Shown: positions 38,800 to 49,722 of the stretch, piece by piece
Layout: each line of letters starts with the position of its first letter
Numbering within the stretch: the first letter of the stretch is position 1
Assembly: GCF_000697965.2 (NCBI RefSeq)
Contig: NZ_CP015880.1
Coordinates: forward strand, 372,001 to 436,000
Reading direction: 5' to 3'
DNA from: Ensifer adhaerens
GTDB taxonomy: Bacteria > Pseudomonadota > Alphaproteobacteria > Rhizobiales > Rhizobiaceae
Length of the DNA stretch: 64,000 bases
The notes under the pieces: generated by a model
Databases searched by the model: none
The model's input: the letters and a program-made list of their open reading frames with translations, nothing else
Told to the model about the DNA's origin: nothing
Translations under genes and position numbers: made by a program

Positions 38800-40389
38800 G
38801 TGAAAGACCCCGATCACGGCGATAAGCCGTCCGAATCCGGGGCGTCGGCAGCAGGCCGCAGTGATGGATCGAAGCTCGGTCCGCGCAACGGCAAGGGCAA
38901 GCGTAAACGACGCAAGTCGTCTGCTTCGCCGTCTGCAATTGCCAGCCAGTCCGGCGCAGCCGGTTTGGCAGGGCGTCCCGCAGGAGAGAACGAAACGGAG
39001 CCGGCGCGCAAGCGCAAGCGGCGGCGTCGTTCGAAATCAGCAAAACAGCAGGCGCAGGCCGGATCCGCGTCGCAAAGCAGCGGCGTTCAGGTCGTCGATG
39101 CGTCGCTTGGCGAACGCAAGGGCCACAAGCGCAGCAAGAAGGCCAAGCACCGCCGCGGGCTCCAGGGGCGCCCGCTGACGAGCGGCGAGCGCCAGCCGGC
39201 GCAGCAGCGTGGCGCCGATGGCGGCGGCAATGCGCGGCAGACTTCTGCCGCCGGCAGCGGTCAGGCGGGCGCACAGCCGCGTTCGGGCAATCGCGGCGAA
39301 CAACCGCGTGCACCCTATATCGCTGCTAGCGAACCGCCCGCGCCGCTCTATGCCGCACTTGATCTCGGCACCAACAATTGCCGTCTGTTGATCGCTCAGC
39401 CGACCCGTCCCGGCCAGTTCCGGGTGGTCGACGCCTTCTCGCGCATCGTCCGTCTCGGCGAAGGGCTCGGTGCCAGCGGCCGGCTGTCGGACGAGGCGAT
39501 GGAGCGTGCCGTCGAGGCGCTGAAGATCTGCGCGTCGAAGCTCGGCGCCCGTACCATCCGCCGAAGCCGCCTGATTGCGACAGAGGCTGCCCGCGCGGCT
39601 GAAAACGGTGAAAGCTTCCTTGAGCGGGTTGCGAGCGAAACCGGTCTCGATCTCGAGATCATCAACCGCGAAACCGAGGCACGGCTTGCCGTTTCCGGCT
39701 GCTCGTCGCTGGTGGATCGCGAGACGCGCTCGGTCGTGCTCTTCGATATCGGCGGCGGCTCGTCCGAGATCGCCGTCATCCGCATCGGTGATTCGCGCTC
39801 GAACCGGCTCGCCAACCACATCACCCACTGGACTTCGCTGCCGGTCGGCGTCGTGACGCTTTCGGAGCGCCATGGCGGCCAGCATGTGACGCCGGCAAGC
39901 TTCGAGGCGATGGTGCAGGAAGTGGAAGGCATGCTTTCCCGCTTCGACAGCCCGCCTGTCGAAGCTCTGGCGAACGGCACGTCGGGCAGCGGTTTCCACC
40001 TGATCGGCACGTCAGGCACGGTGACGACGCTTGCCGGCGTGCATCTCGACTTGCCGCGCTATGATCGCCGCCGCGTCGATGGCCTGTGGCTGACGGACGA
40101 CGAAGTCTCGGCCATGCAGGCGCGGCTTCTCTCCTGGGATTTCGACGCGCGCGCCGCCAATCCCTGCATCGGCCCTGATCGCGCCGATCTGGTGCTTGCC
40201 GGCTGCGCCATCCTCGAAGCGATCCGCCGGCGCTGGCCGTCGACCCGCATGCGGGTTGCCGATCGTGGCCTGCGCGAAGGCCTGCTCACCGATATGATGG
40301 CGGACGACGGCGCCTGGCGCCGCTCGCGGCCGCGCCGCCACCAGCGCGGTTCCAATGCCTCCGGCAGCCACGAAGGAAACAAACCATGA
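38800..40389 (+). CDS. ppx: Ppx/GppA family phosphatase (exopolyphosphatase/pppGpp phosphohydrolase)
   Basis: 529 aa from GTG 38800; a TTG at 38791 would add three residues and neither has a clear ribosome binding site. The N-terminal ~185 residues are disordered, very basic ([32 protein letters not shown]), unlike the compact family. The ASKHA domain then starts [14 protein letters not shown] and contains FDIGGGSSE and [11 protein letters not shown]. It should hydrolyse polyphosphate or pppGpp; the basic tail may bind the polyanion or RNA. Overlaps rlmE start by 4 bp. Confidence 0.88.
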   Translation: MKDPDHGDKPSESGASAAGRSDGSKLGPRNGKGKRKRRKSSASPSAIASQSGAAGLAGRPAGENETEPARKRKRRRRSKSAKQQAQAGSASQSSGVQVVDASLGERKGHKRSKKAKHRRGLQGRPLTSGERQPAQQRGADGGGNARQTSAAGSGQAGAQPRSGNRGEQPRAPYIAASEPPAPLYAALDLGTNNCRLLIAQPTRPGQFRVVDAFSRIVRLGEGLGASGRLSDEAMERAVEALKICASKLGARTIRRSRLIATEAARAAENGESFLERVASETGLDLEIINRETEARLAVSGCSSLVDRETRSVVLFDIGGGSSEIAVIRIGDSRSNRLANHITHWTSLPVGVVTLSERHGGQHVTPASFEAMVQEVEGMLSRFDSPPVEALANGTSGSGFHLIGTSGTVTTLAGVHLDLPRYDRRRVDGLWLTDDEVSAMQARLLSWDFDARAANPCIGPDRADLVLAGCAILEAIRRRWPSTRMRVADRGLREGLLTDMMADDGAWRRSRPRRHQRGSNASGSHEGNKP

Positions 40390-41123
40390 CGAAACCCCCC
40401 GTCGGCGCCAACCGTAGCGGCCGCAAGCTTGGCCAGAAGGTCAAGAAGGGCAAGCTCAAGGCATCCTCCCGCCGCTGGATCGAGCGCCACATCAACGACC
40501 CCTATGTGCAGCGGGCGCAGCTCGAGGGCTACCGCGCTCGCGCGGCGTTCAAGCTCCTGGAGATCGACGAGAAGCACAAGATCCTGAGCGGCGCGCGCCG
40601 CATCATCGACTTGGGCGCTGCCCCCGGCAGCTGGTCGCAGATTGCCGCCAAGGTCACCAACTCCACCGATACCGATCCGCGCGTTGCGGCGATCGACTTC
40701 CTCGAGGTCGACCCCCTTCCGGGCGTGCGCATTCTTCAGATGGACTTTCTCGATCCGGAAGCGCCGGGCAAGCTGATGGAAGCGATCGGCGGAACGCCTG
40801 ATCTGGTGATCTCCGACATGGCGGCGCCGACGACCGGCCACCGCCAGACCGACCACCTGCGCACCATGCATCTGTGCGAGGTCGCGGCCTATTTCGCCGT
40901 CGACGTGCTGGCCAAGGGCGGGCACTTCCTGGCGAAGACCTTCCAGGGCGGCACCGAGCGCGAGCTGCTCAACATGCTCAAGCAGAATTTCCGTCAGGTC
41001 ATCCATGTGAAGCCGGCCTCCTCGCGCGCCGAATCGGTCGAGATGTTCCTGCTTGCCAAGGATTTCAAGGGGCGCCAGCAGGCCGGCAGCGAAACGGAAA
41101 CCGAAGACGAAGCGGCCAAATAA
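40386..41123 (+). CDS. rlmE: 23S rRNA 2-prime-O-ribose U2552 methyltransferase RlmE (FtsJ/RrmJ)
   Basis: 245 aa. The SAM-binding motif is [13 protein letters not shown] near residue 72. The catalytic K-D-K-E tetrad is expected at the [11 protein letters not shown]ys, the VISDMAAP Asp, the [11 protein letters not shown]ys and the KPASSRAES Glu, all visible. Methylates U2552 in the A-loop of 23S rRNA on the 50S subunit. The alphaproteobacterial form has the basic N-terminal extension seen here ([20 protein letters not shown]). Co-translated with ppx (4-bp overlap) and followed after 1 bp by a VOC gene. Confidence 0.94.
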   Translation: MTKPPVGANRSGRKLGQKVKKGKLKASSRRWIERHINDPYVQRAQLEGYRARAAFKLLEIDEKHKILSGARRIIDLGAAPGSWSQIAAKVTNSTDTDPRVAAIDFLEVDPLPGVRILQMDFLDPEAPGKLMEAIGGTPDLVISDMAAPTTGHRQTDHLRTMHLCEVAAYFAVDVLAKGGHFLAKTFQGGTERELLNMLKQNFRQVIHVKPASSRAESVEMFLLAKDFKGRQQAGSETETEDEAAK

Positions 41124-41124
41124 C

Positions 41125-41505
41125 ATGCTGCTTTACGTCACCGTCGGCAGCAACGATCTGACACGCGCCGGCGCGTTCTACGATGCGGTAATGCCGACCC
41201 TTGGCTACCGCCGGCAGCGCCAGGACGAGACCGAGATCGGCTATGGCGCTGAGGGCGATCGCATCCGCTTTTGGGTGGTGACGCCCTTCAACCGCGCGCC
41301 CGCCACCTATGGCAATGGCGTGAGCATCGCGCTTGCAGCTGAGACCCGCGCCGCCGTCGACGCTTTTCATGCCGCAGCCCTTGCCAATGGCGGCACGGAC
41401 GAGGGTGCGCCGGGCCTACGCCCGTTTCACGCAAATTTTTATGGTGCCTGGGTTCGCGATCACGACGGCAACAAGATCGCCGCCGTCTGCGAGCAGCCGG
41501 AGTAA
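41125..41505 (+). CDS. VOC (glyoxalase/bleomycin-resistance/dioxygenase) family protein
   Basis: 126 aa, from ATG 41125, one base after the rlmE stop. Two beta-alpha-beta-beta-beta units: MLLYVTVGSNDLTRAGAFYDAVMPTLGY and the C-terminal HANFYGAWVRDHDGNKIAAVC. Candidate metal ligands are limited to a late Glu and His, so the reaction is not predictable. Third gene of the ppx-rlmE operon. Confidence 0.85.
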   Translation: MLLYVTVGSNDLTRAGAFYDAVMPTLGYRRQRQDETEIGYGAEGDRIRFWVVTPFNRAPATYGNGVSIALAAETRAAVDAFHAAALANGGTDEGAPGLRPFHANFYGAWVRDHDGNKIAAVCEQPE

Positions 41506-41800
41506 CCTGTCGCACGGCGCCGAGCTTCCAACGATGTCCTGATGGCGCACGCAGGCGCCACGGGGCCAGGCCGGCTTGTGCCGATCGGCCGCACTCCTGA
41601 TCGCCCTCCAAAACCCGGCCCCCCCCAAAGACGGCGCATCGTGGTTAATCGGCCATTAACCAGTTGAGTGCAACTCTGGTGTTACTATCTGGTCCATTAG
41701 GACCTCCTAAGGTTTTAAATTTCACCGAGCGCTGGCTGCCGATCGACGATTGGCGACGGGTCGAGCACGTGCCCGGTTGGCTGCATGTGGAAGTACCTGG
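41506..41800. other. 295-bp spacer upstream of ftsI
   Basis: Noncoding region separating the VOC gene from the FtsI-type gene. It contains the CtrA-type box at 41645-41660; no other gene or terminator is clear. Confidence 0.35.
41645..41660 (+). promoter_or_regulatory. Putative CtrA-binding site upstream of ftsI
   Basis: TTAATCGGCCATTAAC is an exact TTAA-N7-TTAAC, about 141-156 bp upstream of the chosen FtsI start. It lies in a spacer with no GANTC methylation site nearby. Confidence 0.55.
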
Positions 41801-43567
41801 ATGTCGATGATTTCGCTTGCCGTTCGGCTCAGAAGCCGCGCGCATTTTTCCGTCAAGAGGAATGGTGCCGGCAAGCCGGGGGTGATCATCGGCACCAGCG
41901 CCGGCCGCAGGAACCAGGCGCGGCAGCGCGTGGGGATCCTGATCGCCGGCTTTGCCGTCGTCTTTCTCGTCGTCGGCGGGCGGCTGGTTCAATATGGCCT
42001 GTCGGCGCCGGCCGAAACCGCGTCGATCGGCGGCAGCGGCCATGTCATCGCCTCTCGCCCGGATATCGTCGACCGCAACGGCCATCTCTTGGCGACCGAT
42101 CTCAACACGATGTCGCTCTATGCGGAGCCGCGCAAGATCGTCGACGCCGACGAGGTCGTCGAGAAGCTCGCGACCGTGATTCCCAATCTCGATTGGCGCG
42201 ATACGCACCGCAAGCTCCAGTCCGGATCAGCATTCCAGTGGCTGCGACGCCAGCTCACGCCGAAGCAGCAGTCGGACATTCTGGCGCTCGGCATTCCCGG
42301 CATCGGCTTCCGCCCGGAAAAGCGCCGTTTCTATCCCGGCGGCGTCACCGCTTCGCACATCCTCGGTCACGTCAATGTCGACAACCAGGGGCTGGCCGGC
42401 ATCGAGCGCTATCTCGACCAGCAGGGCTTTGCCGATCTGCGGGCCGCTGGCCTTACCAGCAACGCCTCGCTCGAGCCTGTGCGGCTGTCGATCGATCTGC
42501 GCGTCCAGAACATCGTGCGCGAAGTGGTCGCCAACGCGATGACCGACTATGAGGCCGAGGCGGCCGGCGCTGTGGTTCTCGATGCAGAGACCGGTGAGGT
42601 GCTCGCCATGGCCTCGGTACCCGACTACGATCCGAACGAACCCTCGCGAACCTTGCCTGGCGGCGGCGTCGACAAGGAGTACGAAAAGGGCTGGTTCAAC
42701 CGGATGAGCAACGCCACGTTCGAGATGGGCTCGACCTTCAAGAGCTTCACGCTGGCGATGGGCCTCGACGCGGGCAAGGTCAACCTGAACTCGGTCGTCG
42801 ACGCGTCGCGGCCGATCCGCATGGGCGGCTTCACCATCAAGGACTTCAAGGGCAAGAACCGTCCGCTATCGATCCCGGAGGTCTTCCAGTACTCCTCCAA
42901 CATCGGCACCGCGGCAGTTGCCGACATGGTCGGGATCGAAGGTCACCAGCAGTTCCTGACGAAGATGGGCCTCCTGTCCCGCATGCAAACCGAAATGCCG
43001 GGGGTCGCCATCCCGACCCAGCCGCGCACGTGGAAGAAGATCAATTCGGTGACGATCTCCTTCGGTCACGGCGTGGCGACCACGCCGTTGCAGACGGCCG
43101 TCGCCGCCGCGGCGCTGATGAATGGCGGACACCTGATCCCGCCGACCTTCCTGCCGCGCTCACCGGAGGAAACGAAGTTCGTCTCGCAAAGGGTGATCAA
43201 GGAAACGACCAGCGCCGACATGCGCTTCCTCTACAACTGGAACGGCGTGAAGGGCTCCGGCAGGCGGGCGCAGGTGGAAGGCTTCCATGTCGGCGGCAAG
43301 ACCGGCACGGCCGACAAGGTCATCAACGGCCGCTATGCCAAGGACATCAACTTCAACGCCTTCCTTGCGGCCTTCCCGATGGATAAGCCCAAATACATCG
43401 TGCTGTCGATCATCGACGCGCCGAAAACCGGAGAAAACGGCGGGCGGACGGCCGCGGCCAACGCCGCTCCGATGGTCAAGTCGATCATCGGTCGGTCAGC
43501 GCCGCTCCTCGGGGTGAAGCCCCGGTTTGGAGACCTGGGCGCCGAACAGTGGCTGGCCAACTACTAA
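41801..43567 (+). CDS. ftsI: FtsI-type class B penicillin-binding protein (PBP3 paralogue)
   Basis: 588 aa from ATG 41801 (GGAAG 8 bp upstream); an in-frame TTG at 41750 and an ATG at 41807 are alternatives. N-terminal cytoplasmic tail with Arg/Lys, one membrane span near residues 45-65, a pedestal domain, then transpeptidase motifs S311-T-F-K (EMGSTFKSF), S365-S-N and K500-T-G (GGKTGTAD). It crosslinks septal peptidoglycan. No mraW, ftsL or murE neighbours, so this is outside the dcw cluster and probably a second FtsI, as in other Rhizobiales (PBP3b). A CtrA-type box lies upstream. Confidence 0.9.
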   Translation: MSMISLAVRLRSRAHFSVKRNGAGKPGVIIGTSAGRRNQARQRVGILIAGFAVVFLVVGGRLVQYGLSAPAETASIGGSGHVIASRPDIVDRNGHLLATDLNTMSLYAEPRKIVDADEVVEKLATVIPNLDWRDTHRKLQSGSAFQWLRRQLTPKQQSDILALGIPGIGFRPEKRRFYPGGVTASHILGHVNVDNQGLAGIERYLDQQGFADLRAAGLTSNASLEPVRLSIDLRVQNIVREVVANAMTDYEAEAAGAVVLDAETGEVLAMASVPDYDPNEPSRTLPGGGVDKEYEKGWFNRMSNATFEMGSTFKSFTLAMGLDAGKVNLNSVVDASRPIRMGGFTIKDFKGKNRPLSIPEVFQYSSNIGTAAVADMVGIEGHQQFLTKMGLLSRMQTEMPGVAIPTQPRTWKKINSVTISFGHGVATTPLQTAVAAAALMNGGHLIPPTFLPRSPEETKFVSQRVIKETTSADMRFLYNWNGVKGSGRRAQVEGFHVGGKTGTADKVINGRYAKDINFNAFLAAFPMDKPKYIVLSIIDAPKTGENGGRTAAANAAPMVKSIIGRSAPLLGVKPRFGDLGAEQWLANY

Positions 43568-43618
43568 GGCCGGCACCGTTGCTGGGAAGGCACCGTCGAT
43601 CAGTCGGTGCCCAAGGGA

Positions 43619-45028
43619 TCATTTCCCCGCAGCCGTCTCGACTTCGCGCGCCGGCAGCCGGTGTCCCGACACGGAGGAGCCGGCGTTCTTCGCCATAGTG
43701 AGGAACGGGATCGCCGCGATCAGGTTGGCGGCGGCGATGATCATGAAAGCGGTGTGGAAATCGTCGAGCTGCAGCGGGCCGCCGCTGAGCTTCGTCTCGA
43801 TTTCGAGGATCGCGCCGGCGACCGCAACGCCGAGCGCCAGGCTGATCTGTTGCAGCACCGCGCTCATCGAGGTCGCCTTGCTGGCATCCGCATCGTCGAT
43901 ATCGGCAAAAGACAGCGCGTTGACGCTGGTGAAGAAGAACGAGCGCGCAAAGCCGGCGATCAGGAGGATGGTGATCAGCACCAGATAGGGCGTCTCCGGC
44001 GTGAAGAAGCCGTTGGCGAAGGTGGTGATCGCCGCAATGATCGCAGCGATGATCAGCGTGGTACGGAAGCCGGCAAAGGCCAGAACGCGCCGCGCGTAGA
44101 ACTTGGTGGTAATCGCGCCGACCGCGCCGATGAAGGTGATGAGGCCGGACTGGAACGGGTTGAGGCCGAACCCCACCTGCAGCATCAGCGGCATCAGGAA
44201 GGGAACGGCGCCGACCGAGATGCGGAAGATCGTGCCGCCGATCGAAGCGGCGCGAAAGGCGTTGTCGCGGAAGAGCTTCAGGTCGAGGACCGGGGCCGGA
44301 TGACGCCGCGCATGGCGGATGTAGAGCAGGGCCGAAACAAGGCCGATCGCTACCGAGGCGATGCCGACAACGGGGGGCAGGGCAGGCAGGCTGATCACCG
44401 ACAGGCCGAAGACGATGCCGGAGGCAGCAATGCCGCCGAGCAGGAAGCCCAGCACGTCGACCGGCGGCGGATCGAGCGGCTCCATCTTCGGCAGGTAGAT
44501 GCCCGACAGGATGTAGCCGGCGATGCCCACGGGCACGTTGATCAGGAAGATCCAGTGCCAGGAGAAGTAGGTGGTGATGAAGCCACCGAGGGGCGGTCCG
44601 GCAAGCGGACCCACGAGCGCGGGGATCGTCAACAGCGCCATGGCCGACACCAGTTCGCTGCGCGGCGTCCCGCGAACCAGCACGAGGCGAGCGACCGGCG
44701 TCATCATCGCGCCGCCCATTCCCTGCAGGAACCGGGAGAAGACGAAGGCGGGCAGGCTGTTCGAAATGGCGCAGAAGATCGATCCGGCAATGAAGACCAG
44801 GATCGCCGCGCGAAAGATCCTCTTGGCGCCGAAGCGGTCGGCCATCCAGCCGCTCAAGGGGATGAAGATCGCCAGCGCCACCATGTAAGCGGTCAGCGCC
44901 AACTTCAGCGTGATCGGCCCGACGCCGATGTCGCGGGCGATTGCCGGCAGCGACGTGGAAATCACGGTCGAGTCCATCTGCTCCATGAAAAGAGCGACGG
45001 CAAGGATCATCGGGACGATACGGTTCAT
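43619..45028 (-). CDS. MFS drug transporter, DHA2 family
   Basis: 469 aa, about 14 hydrophobic spans. It carries the DHA2 motif FMEQMDSTVISTSLPAIARDIG near the N-terminus and the MFS motif GWMADRFGAKRIFR near residue 65. The second half shows GPLAGPPLGGFITTYFSWHWIFLINVP, characteristic of EmrB/QacA pumps. It should be a proton-coupled exporter of small hydrophobic or toxic compounds. No MFP gene (EmrA) is adjacent. Convergent with ftsI, divergent from the MBL gene. Confidence 0.87.
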   Translation of the reverse strand: MNRIVPMILAVALFMEQMDSTVISTSLPAIARDIGVGPITLKLALTAYMVALAIFIPLSGWMADRFGAKRIFRAAILVFIAGSIFCAISNSLPAFVFSRFLQGMGGAMMTPVARLVLVRGTPRSELVSAMALLTIPALVGPLAGPPLGGFITTYFSWHWIFLINVPVGIAGYILSGIYLPKMEPLDPPPVDVLGFLLGGIAASGIVFGLSVISLPALPPVVGIASVAIGLVSALLYIRHARRHPAPVLDLKLFRDNAFRAASIGGTIFRISVGAVPFLMPLMLQVGFGLNPFQSGLITFIGAVGAITTKFYARRVLAFAGFRTTLIIAAIIAAITTFANGFFTPETPYLVLITILLIAGFARSFFFTSVNALSFADIDDADASKATSMSAVLQQISLALGVAVAGAILEIETKLSGGPLQLDDFHTAFMIIAAANLIAAIPFLTMAKNAGSSVSGHRLPAREVETAAGK

Positions 45029-45208
45029 GAAACGATGCTTCGGACGGTCAGCGATAAGCAGAAGCTAATAATACCGGCCATGGCTTTTGTCGGGGCAAAA
45101 CCGGTGATTGCGGATCAAAAGCCTGTGATCCCGACTGGCCTTTGCTGTCAAGACGCTAGTTCTGGCCGAGTTGTCGCCGATGGATCCAACAGAAAGCGGA
45201 AACGAACC

Positions 45209-46195
45209 ATGAGTGAAATGTCGATGAAGCGCAGGACCTTGATGGGAGCGGGAACGCTCGGCGTGCTCGCAGCGCCCTCGCTGATGACGGGCATTGCAGT
45301 CGCTCAGGAAAAATCGGAAAACACCGGCATGAAAGCCAGCCCTCCGACAAGAATGCTCAAGCTTGGCGCGTTCAAGATCGTTGTCGTCAATGACGGCACT
45401 CGCGTCAGCGACAAGCCGCACGAGACCTACGGCACCAACCAGCCGCAACAGGCGGTGGCCGAACTGCTGCAGCAGAACTTCCTGCCGACCGATGCGCTGC
45501 TCAACAGCTATTCGCCGGTTCTTGTCGATACCGGATCGGACCTCGTGCTCTTCGATACCGGCATGGGCGAGGGCGGTCGGGAGACCGGCGCTGGCCGCCT
45601 GCTCGACGGGATCCGCGCTGCCGGCTATTCGCCGGAGCAGGTCTCGGTTGTCGTGGTAACCCATATGCATGGCGATCACATCGGCGGCCTCATGGAGGCC
45701 GAAAAACCGGCCTTCGCCAATGCCCGCTATGTGATGGGCGAAGTCGAATACGCCTTCTGGAAAGATCCGGCGCGCGCCGGCACGCCAGCAGAAAACGGTC
45801 ACAAGGCCGTGCTGGAAAAGGTCGTGCCGCTTGCGGAAAAGACCACCTTCATCGGCGACGGTGCCGCGGTCGTTCCGGGCATTTCGGCCATTGCCGCTTT
45901 CGGCCATTCGCCGGGGCACATGGTGTTCCGTCTCGATTCCGACGGCAAGGCGCTGATGCTGACGGCCGATGCCGCCAACCACTATGTGTTGTCGCTGCAG
46001 CGGCCGGACTGGGAAGTGCGCTTCGACATGGACAAGGCGAAGGCAGCAGAGACGCGCCGTCGCGTGTTCGACATGATCGCCAACGAACGGCTGCCCTTTA
46101 TCGGCTACCACATGCCGTTTCCTGCGGTCGGTTTCGTCGAGAGGCAGGGCGAGGGTTACCGTTTCGTGCCCGCAAGCTATCAGCCCGATATCTGA
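45209..46195 (+). CDS. MBL-fold metallo-hydrolase with Tat signal
   Basis: 328 aa from ATG 45209 (an ATG at 45218 is an alternative). A twin-arginine signal: KRRTLMGAGTLGVLAAP with AVAQ-EK cleavage. The MBL zinc motif HMHGDHIGG near residue 152 and the downstream HSPGH near residue 232 are present. The export of a two-metal hydrolase suggests a periplasmic lactonase, phosphodiesterase or related enzyme, but not a proven beta-lactamase. A much longer in-frame reading upstream overlaps the antisense transporter and is spurious. Confidence 0.87.
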   Translation: MSEMSMKRRTLMGAGTLGVLAAPSLMTGIAVAQEKSENTGMKASPPTRMLKLGAFKIVVVNDGTRVSDKPHETYGTNQPQQAVAELLQQNFLPTDALLNSYSPVLVDTGSDLVLFDTGMGEGGRETGAGRLLDGIRAAGYSPEQVSVVVVTHMHGDHIGGLMEAEKPAFANARYVMGEVEYAFWKDPARAGTPAENGHKAVLEKVVPLAEKTTFIGDGAAVVPGISAIAAFGHSPGHMVFRLDSDGKALMLTADAANHYVLSLQRPDWEVRFDMDKAKAAETRRRVFDMIANERLPFIGYHMPFPAVGFVERQGEGYRFVPASYQPDI

Positions 46196-46387
46196 TTGGT
46201 TGCCGCGCCTCTTCGCGCGAAATTGCTGCTCTGCAACAAATATCGGCCGACGGCGGGACATTTCCCGGCTTTGGCTATTTTCATCCTGACATATCCGTGT
46301 TACGAGCCCTCGCCAACTTCCAAGACACGCTTTGAAGTCGCCCGGTGGACAAAACGCAGCCCGTCCCCGGGGATTTTCGCTATTTGA

Positions 46388-47902
<1,515 letters not shown>

Positions 47903-47915
47903 TTGCGATTGCATT

Positions 47916-47949
47916 CGAAGGGCGCCGCGCCATCGCGCGGCGCCCTTCG
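47916..47949 (+). terminator. Hairpin terminator after guaB
   Basis: A 15-bp perfect stem CGAAGGGCGCCGCGC / GCGCGGCGCCCTTCG with loop CATC. No run of T follows (CTATTTC), so it may work as a weak or stabilising terminator. Confidence 0.65.
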
Positions 47950-47985
47950 CTATTTCAGAGTAAGCGTGTTTGAGGGAGTAGCGTA

Positions 47986-48402
47986 ATGACGGGTTTCGAG
48001 ATTTTCTGGCCGATCGTGGCGCATGTCTTCCTCGTCTTCTGCCTCTATGCTCTTCTCTCCTTCCGCCGGATGGGCCTGGTGCGCGCCGGTAAGGCGAATG
48101 CCGGCCAGTTTCGCGAAAACCGTGACGAGCCGGGCGAAAGCCTGGTGGTGAAAAACAGCATCGCCAACCAGTTCGAGCTGCCGGTTCTCTTCTACGTCTG
48201 CTGCGTGCTGCTCTACATCACCGAGGCCGACAACATCGTCTCCCTCGCTCTTGCCTGGCTCTTCGTTGCCCTGCGCTATGTGCACGCCTTCGTGCATGTG
48301 ACCAGCAATCGCCTGCGCTATCGCCGCCCGCTGTTCATGGGCGGTGTTGCAACGCTGTTTGCGATGTGGGTGTGGCTTGCCGTCTGGATGGCGATGAGCT
48401 GA
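47986..48402 (+). CDS. MAPEG family membrane protein
   Basis: 138 aa with four hydrophobic spans. MAPEG pattern: VVKNSIANQFELPVLFYVCCVLLYI and VALRYVHAFVHVTSNRLRYR near residue 90. Prokaryotic MAPEG proteins lie in the inner membrane and are glutathione-dependent in animal relatives, but the bacterial role is unclear. Start ATG 47986 follows TGAGGGAG. It sits between guaB and adh with its own spacing. Confidence 0.87.
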   Translation: MTGFEIFWPIVAHVFLVFCLYALLSFRRMGLVRAGKANAGQFRENRDEPGESLVVKNSIANQFELPVLFYVCCVLLYITEADNIVSLALAWLFVALRYVHAFVHVTSNRLRYRRPLFMGGVATLFAMWVWLAVWMAMS

Positions 48403-48544
48403 TCCGGATAGGCGCACCGCCATTCTGACGCAGATCTGAGACAGTCTGCGCCTTCATCTTCCCGTCTTGATGCGTATCAATTACCCGATGCCGCTTTTGC
48501 GCGTAGTCTCTCCGGCGTTGGGCAACAACGCATCGGAGGACGAG

Positions 48545-49573
48545 ATGACCGCAACGATGAAAGCCGCCGTGGTGCGCGAATTCGGCAAGCCGCTGGTAAT
48601 CGAGAATGTGCCGATACCGGAGCCGGGTCCCGGCCAGGTGCTGATCAAATACGAGGCGACGGGCGTCTGCCACACGGACCTGCACGCCGCCAACGGCGAC
48701 TGGCCAGTCAAGCCGAAGCCGCCCTTCATCCCCGGACATGAAGGCGTCGGCTATGTCGCCAAGCTCGGCAGCGGCGTCGCGCGGCTGAAGGAAGGCGACC
48801 GCGTCGGCGTTCCGTGGCTGCACACCGCCTGCGGCGGCTGCACGCCTTGCCGCACCGGATGGGAAACGCTCTGCGGCAGCCAGCAGAACACCGGTTATTC
48901 CGTCAACGGCACGTTTGCGCAATACGGCCTCGCCGATCCTGACTTCGTCGGCCGCCTGCCGGCAAAGCTCGAATTCGGGCCCGCGGCCCCCATCCTTTGC
49001 GCCGGCGTCACCGTCTACAAGGGCTTGAAGGAAACCGAAGTGCGTCCGGGCGAATGGGCGCTGATCTCGGGCATCGGCGGACTCGGGCACATGGCGGTGC
49101 AATATGCCAAGGCCATGGGCATGCATGTCGCCGCCGTCGATATCTTCCCGGACAAGCTGGAGCTTGCCCGAAAACTTGGTGCCGACCTCGTCGTCGATGC
49201 GCGCGACAAGGATGCGGTCGAGCAGGTGCGAGATGCGACCGGGGGCGTGCATGGTGCCCTGGTGACGGCCGTCGCGCCCAAGGCGATGGAGCAGGCCTTC
49301 AACATGCTCCGCTCCAAGGGAACCATGGCGCTGGTCGGCCTGCCGCCCGGCCAGATGTGCCTGCCAATCTTCGATACGGTTCTGAAGCGCATCACCATCC
49401 GCGGCTCGATCGTCGGGACGCGGCAGGATCTGGAGGAATCGCTCGAGTTCGCCGGTGAAGGCAAGGTCGCCTCGCACTTCACCTGGGACAAGATCGAGAA
49501 CATCAACGCCATCTTCAAGCGCATGGAGGAAGGCAAGATCGACGGTCGCATCGTGCTCGACCTCAACGGCTGA
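48545..49573 (+). CDS. adhP: Zinc-dependent alcohol dehydrogenase (AdhP type)
   Basis: 342 aa from ATG 48545 (CGGAGGACG upstream). MDR family: catalytic zinc site C-H-T-D in GVCHTDLHAANGDWP and GHEGVG; structural zinc cysteines in CGGCTPCRTGWETLCG. NAD-binding GIGGLGHMAVQYAK near residue 173, with Asp in VDIF specifying NAD. Oxidises ethanol and other primary alcohols, or reduces the aldehydes. The neighbour at 49723 is an unrelated hydrolase. Confidence 0.92.
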   Translation: MTATMKAAVVREFGKPLVIENVPIPEPGPGQVLIKYEATGVCHTDLHAANGDWPVKPKPPFIPGHEGVGYVAKLGSGVARLKEGDRVGVPWLHTACGGCTPCRTGWETLCGSQQNTGYSVNGTFAQYGLADPDFVGRLPAKLEFGPAAPILCAGVTVYKGLKETEVRPGEWALISGIGGLGHMAVQYAKAMGMHVAAVDIFPDKLELARKLGADLVVDARDKDAVEQVRDATGGVHGALVTAVAPKAMEQAFNMLRSKGTMALVGLPPGQMCLPIFDTVLKRITIRGSIVGTRQDLEESLEFAGEGKVASHFTWDKIENINAIFKRMEEGKIDGRIVLDLNG

Positions 49574-49722
49574 TCGGCGTGCGTGGGAGCTTCGACCTGT
49601 GAGGGCGAAAGGAAACACGCGGCAGTAACGCAAGTTTGTATGTTCCAGACCGCCCGCCGACCTATTCTGTCGCGGGCGGTTCTGTCTGCCGCCGCGGGAG
49701 ATAAGAACCGAAGGAGGCTGGC

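Noticed and set aside
43607..45208. Upstream extension of the MBL gene frame through the MFS gene
   Set aside because: Antisense to a clear transporter gene; the Tat signal fixes the true start at 45209 or 45218.
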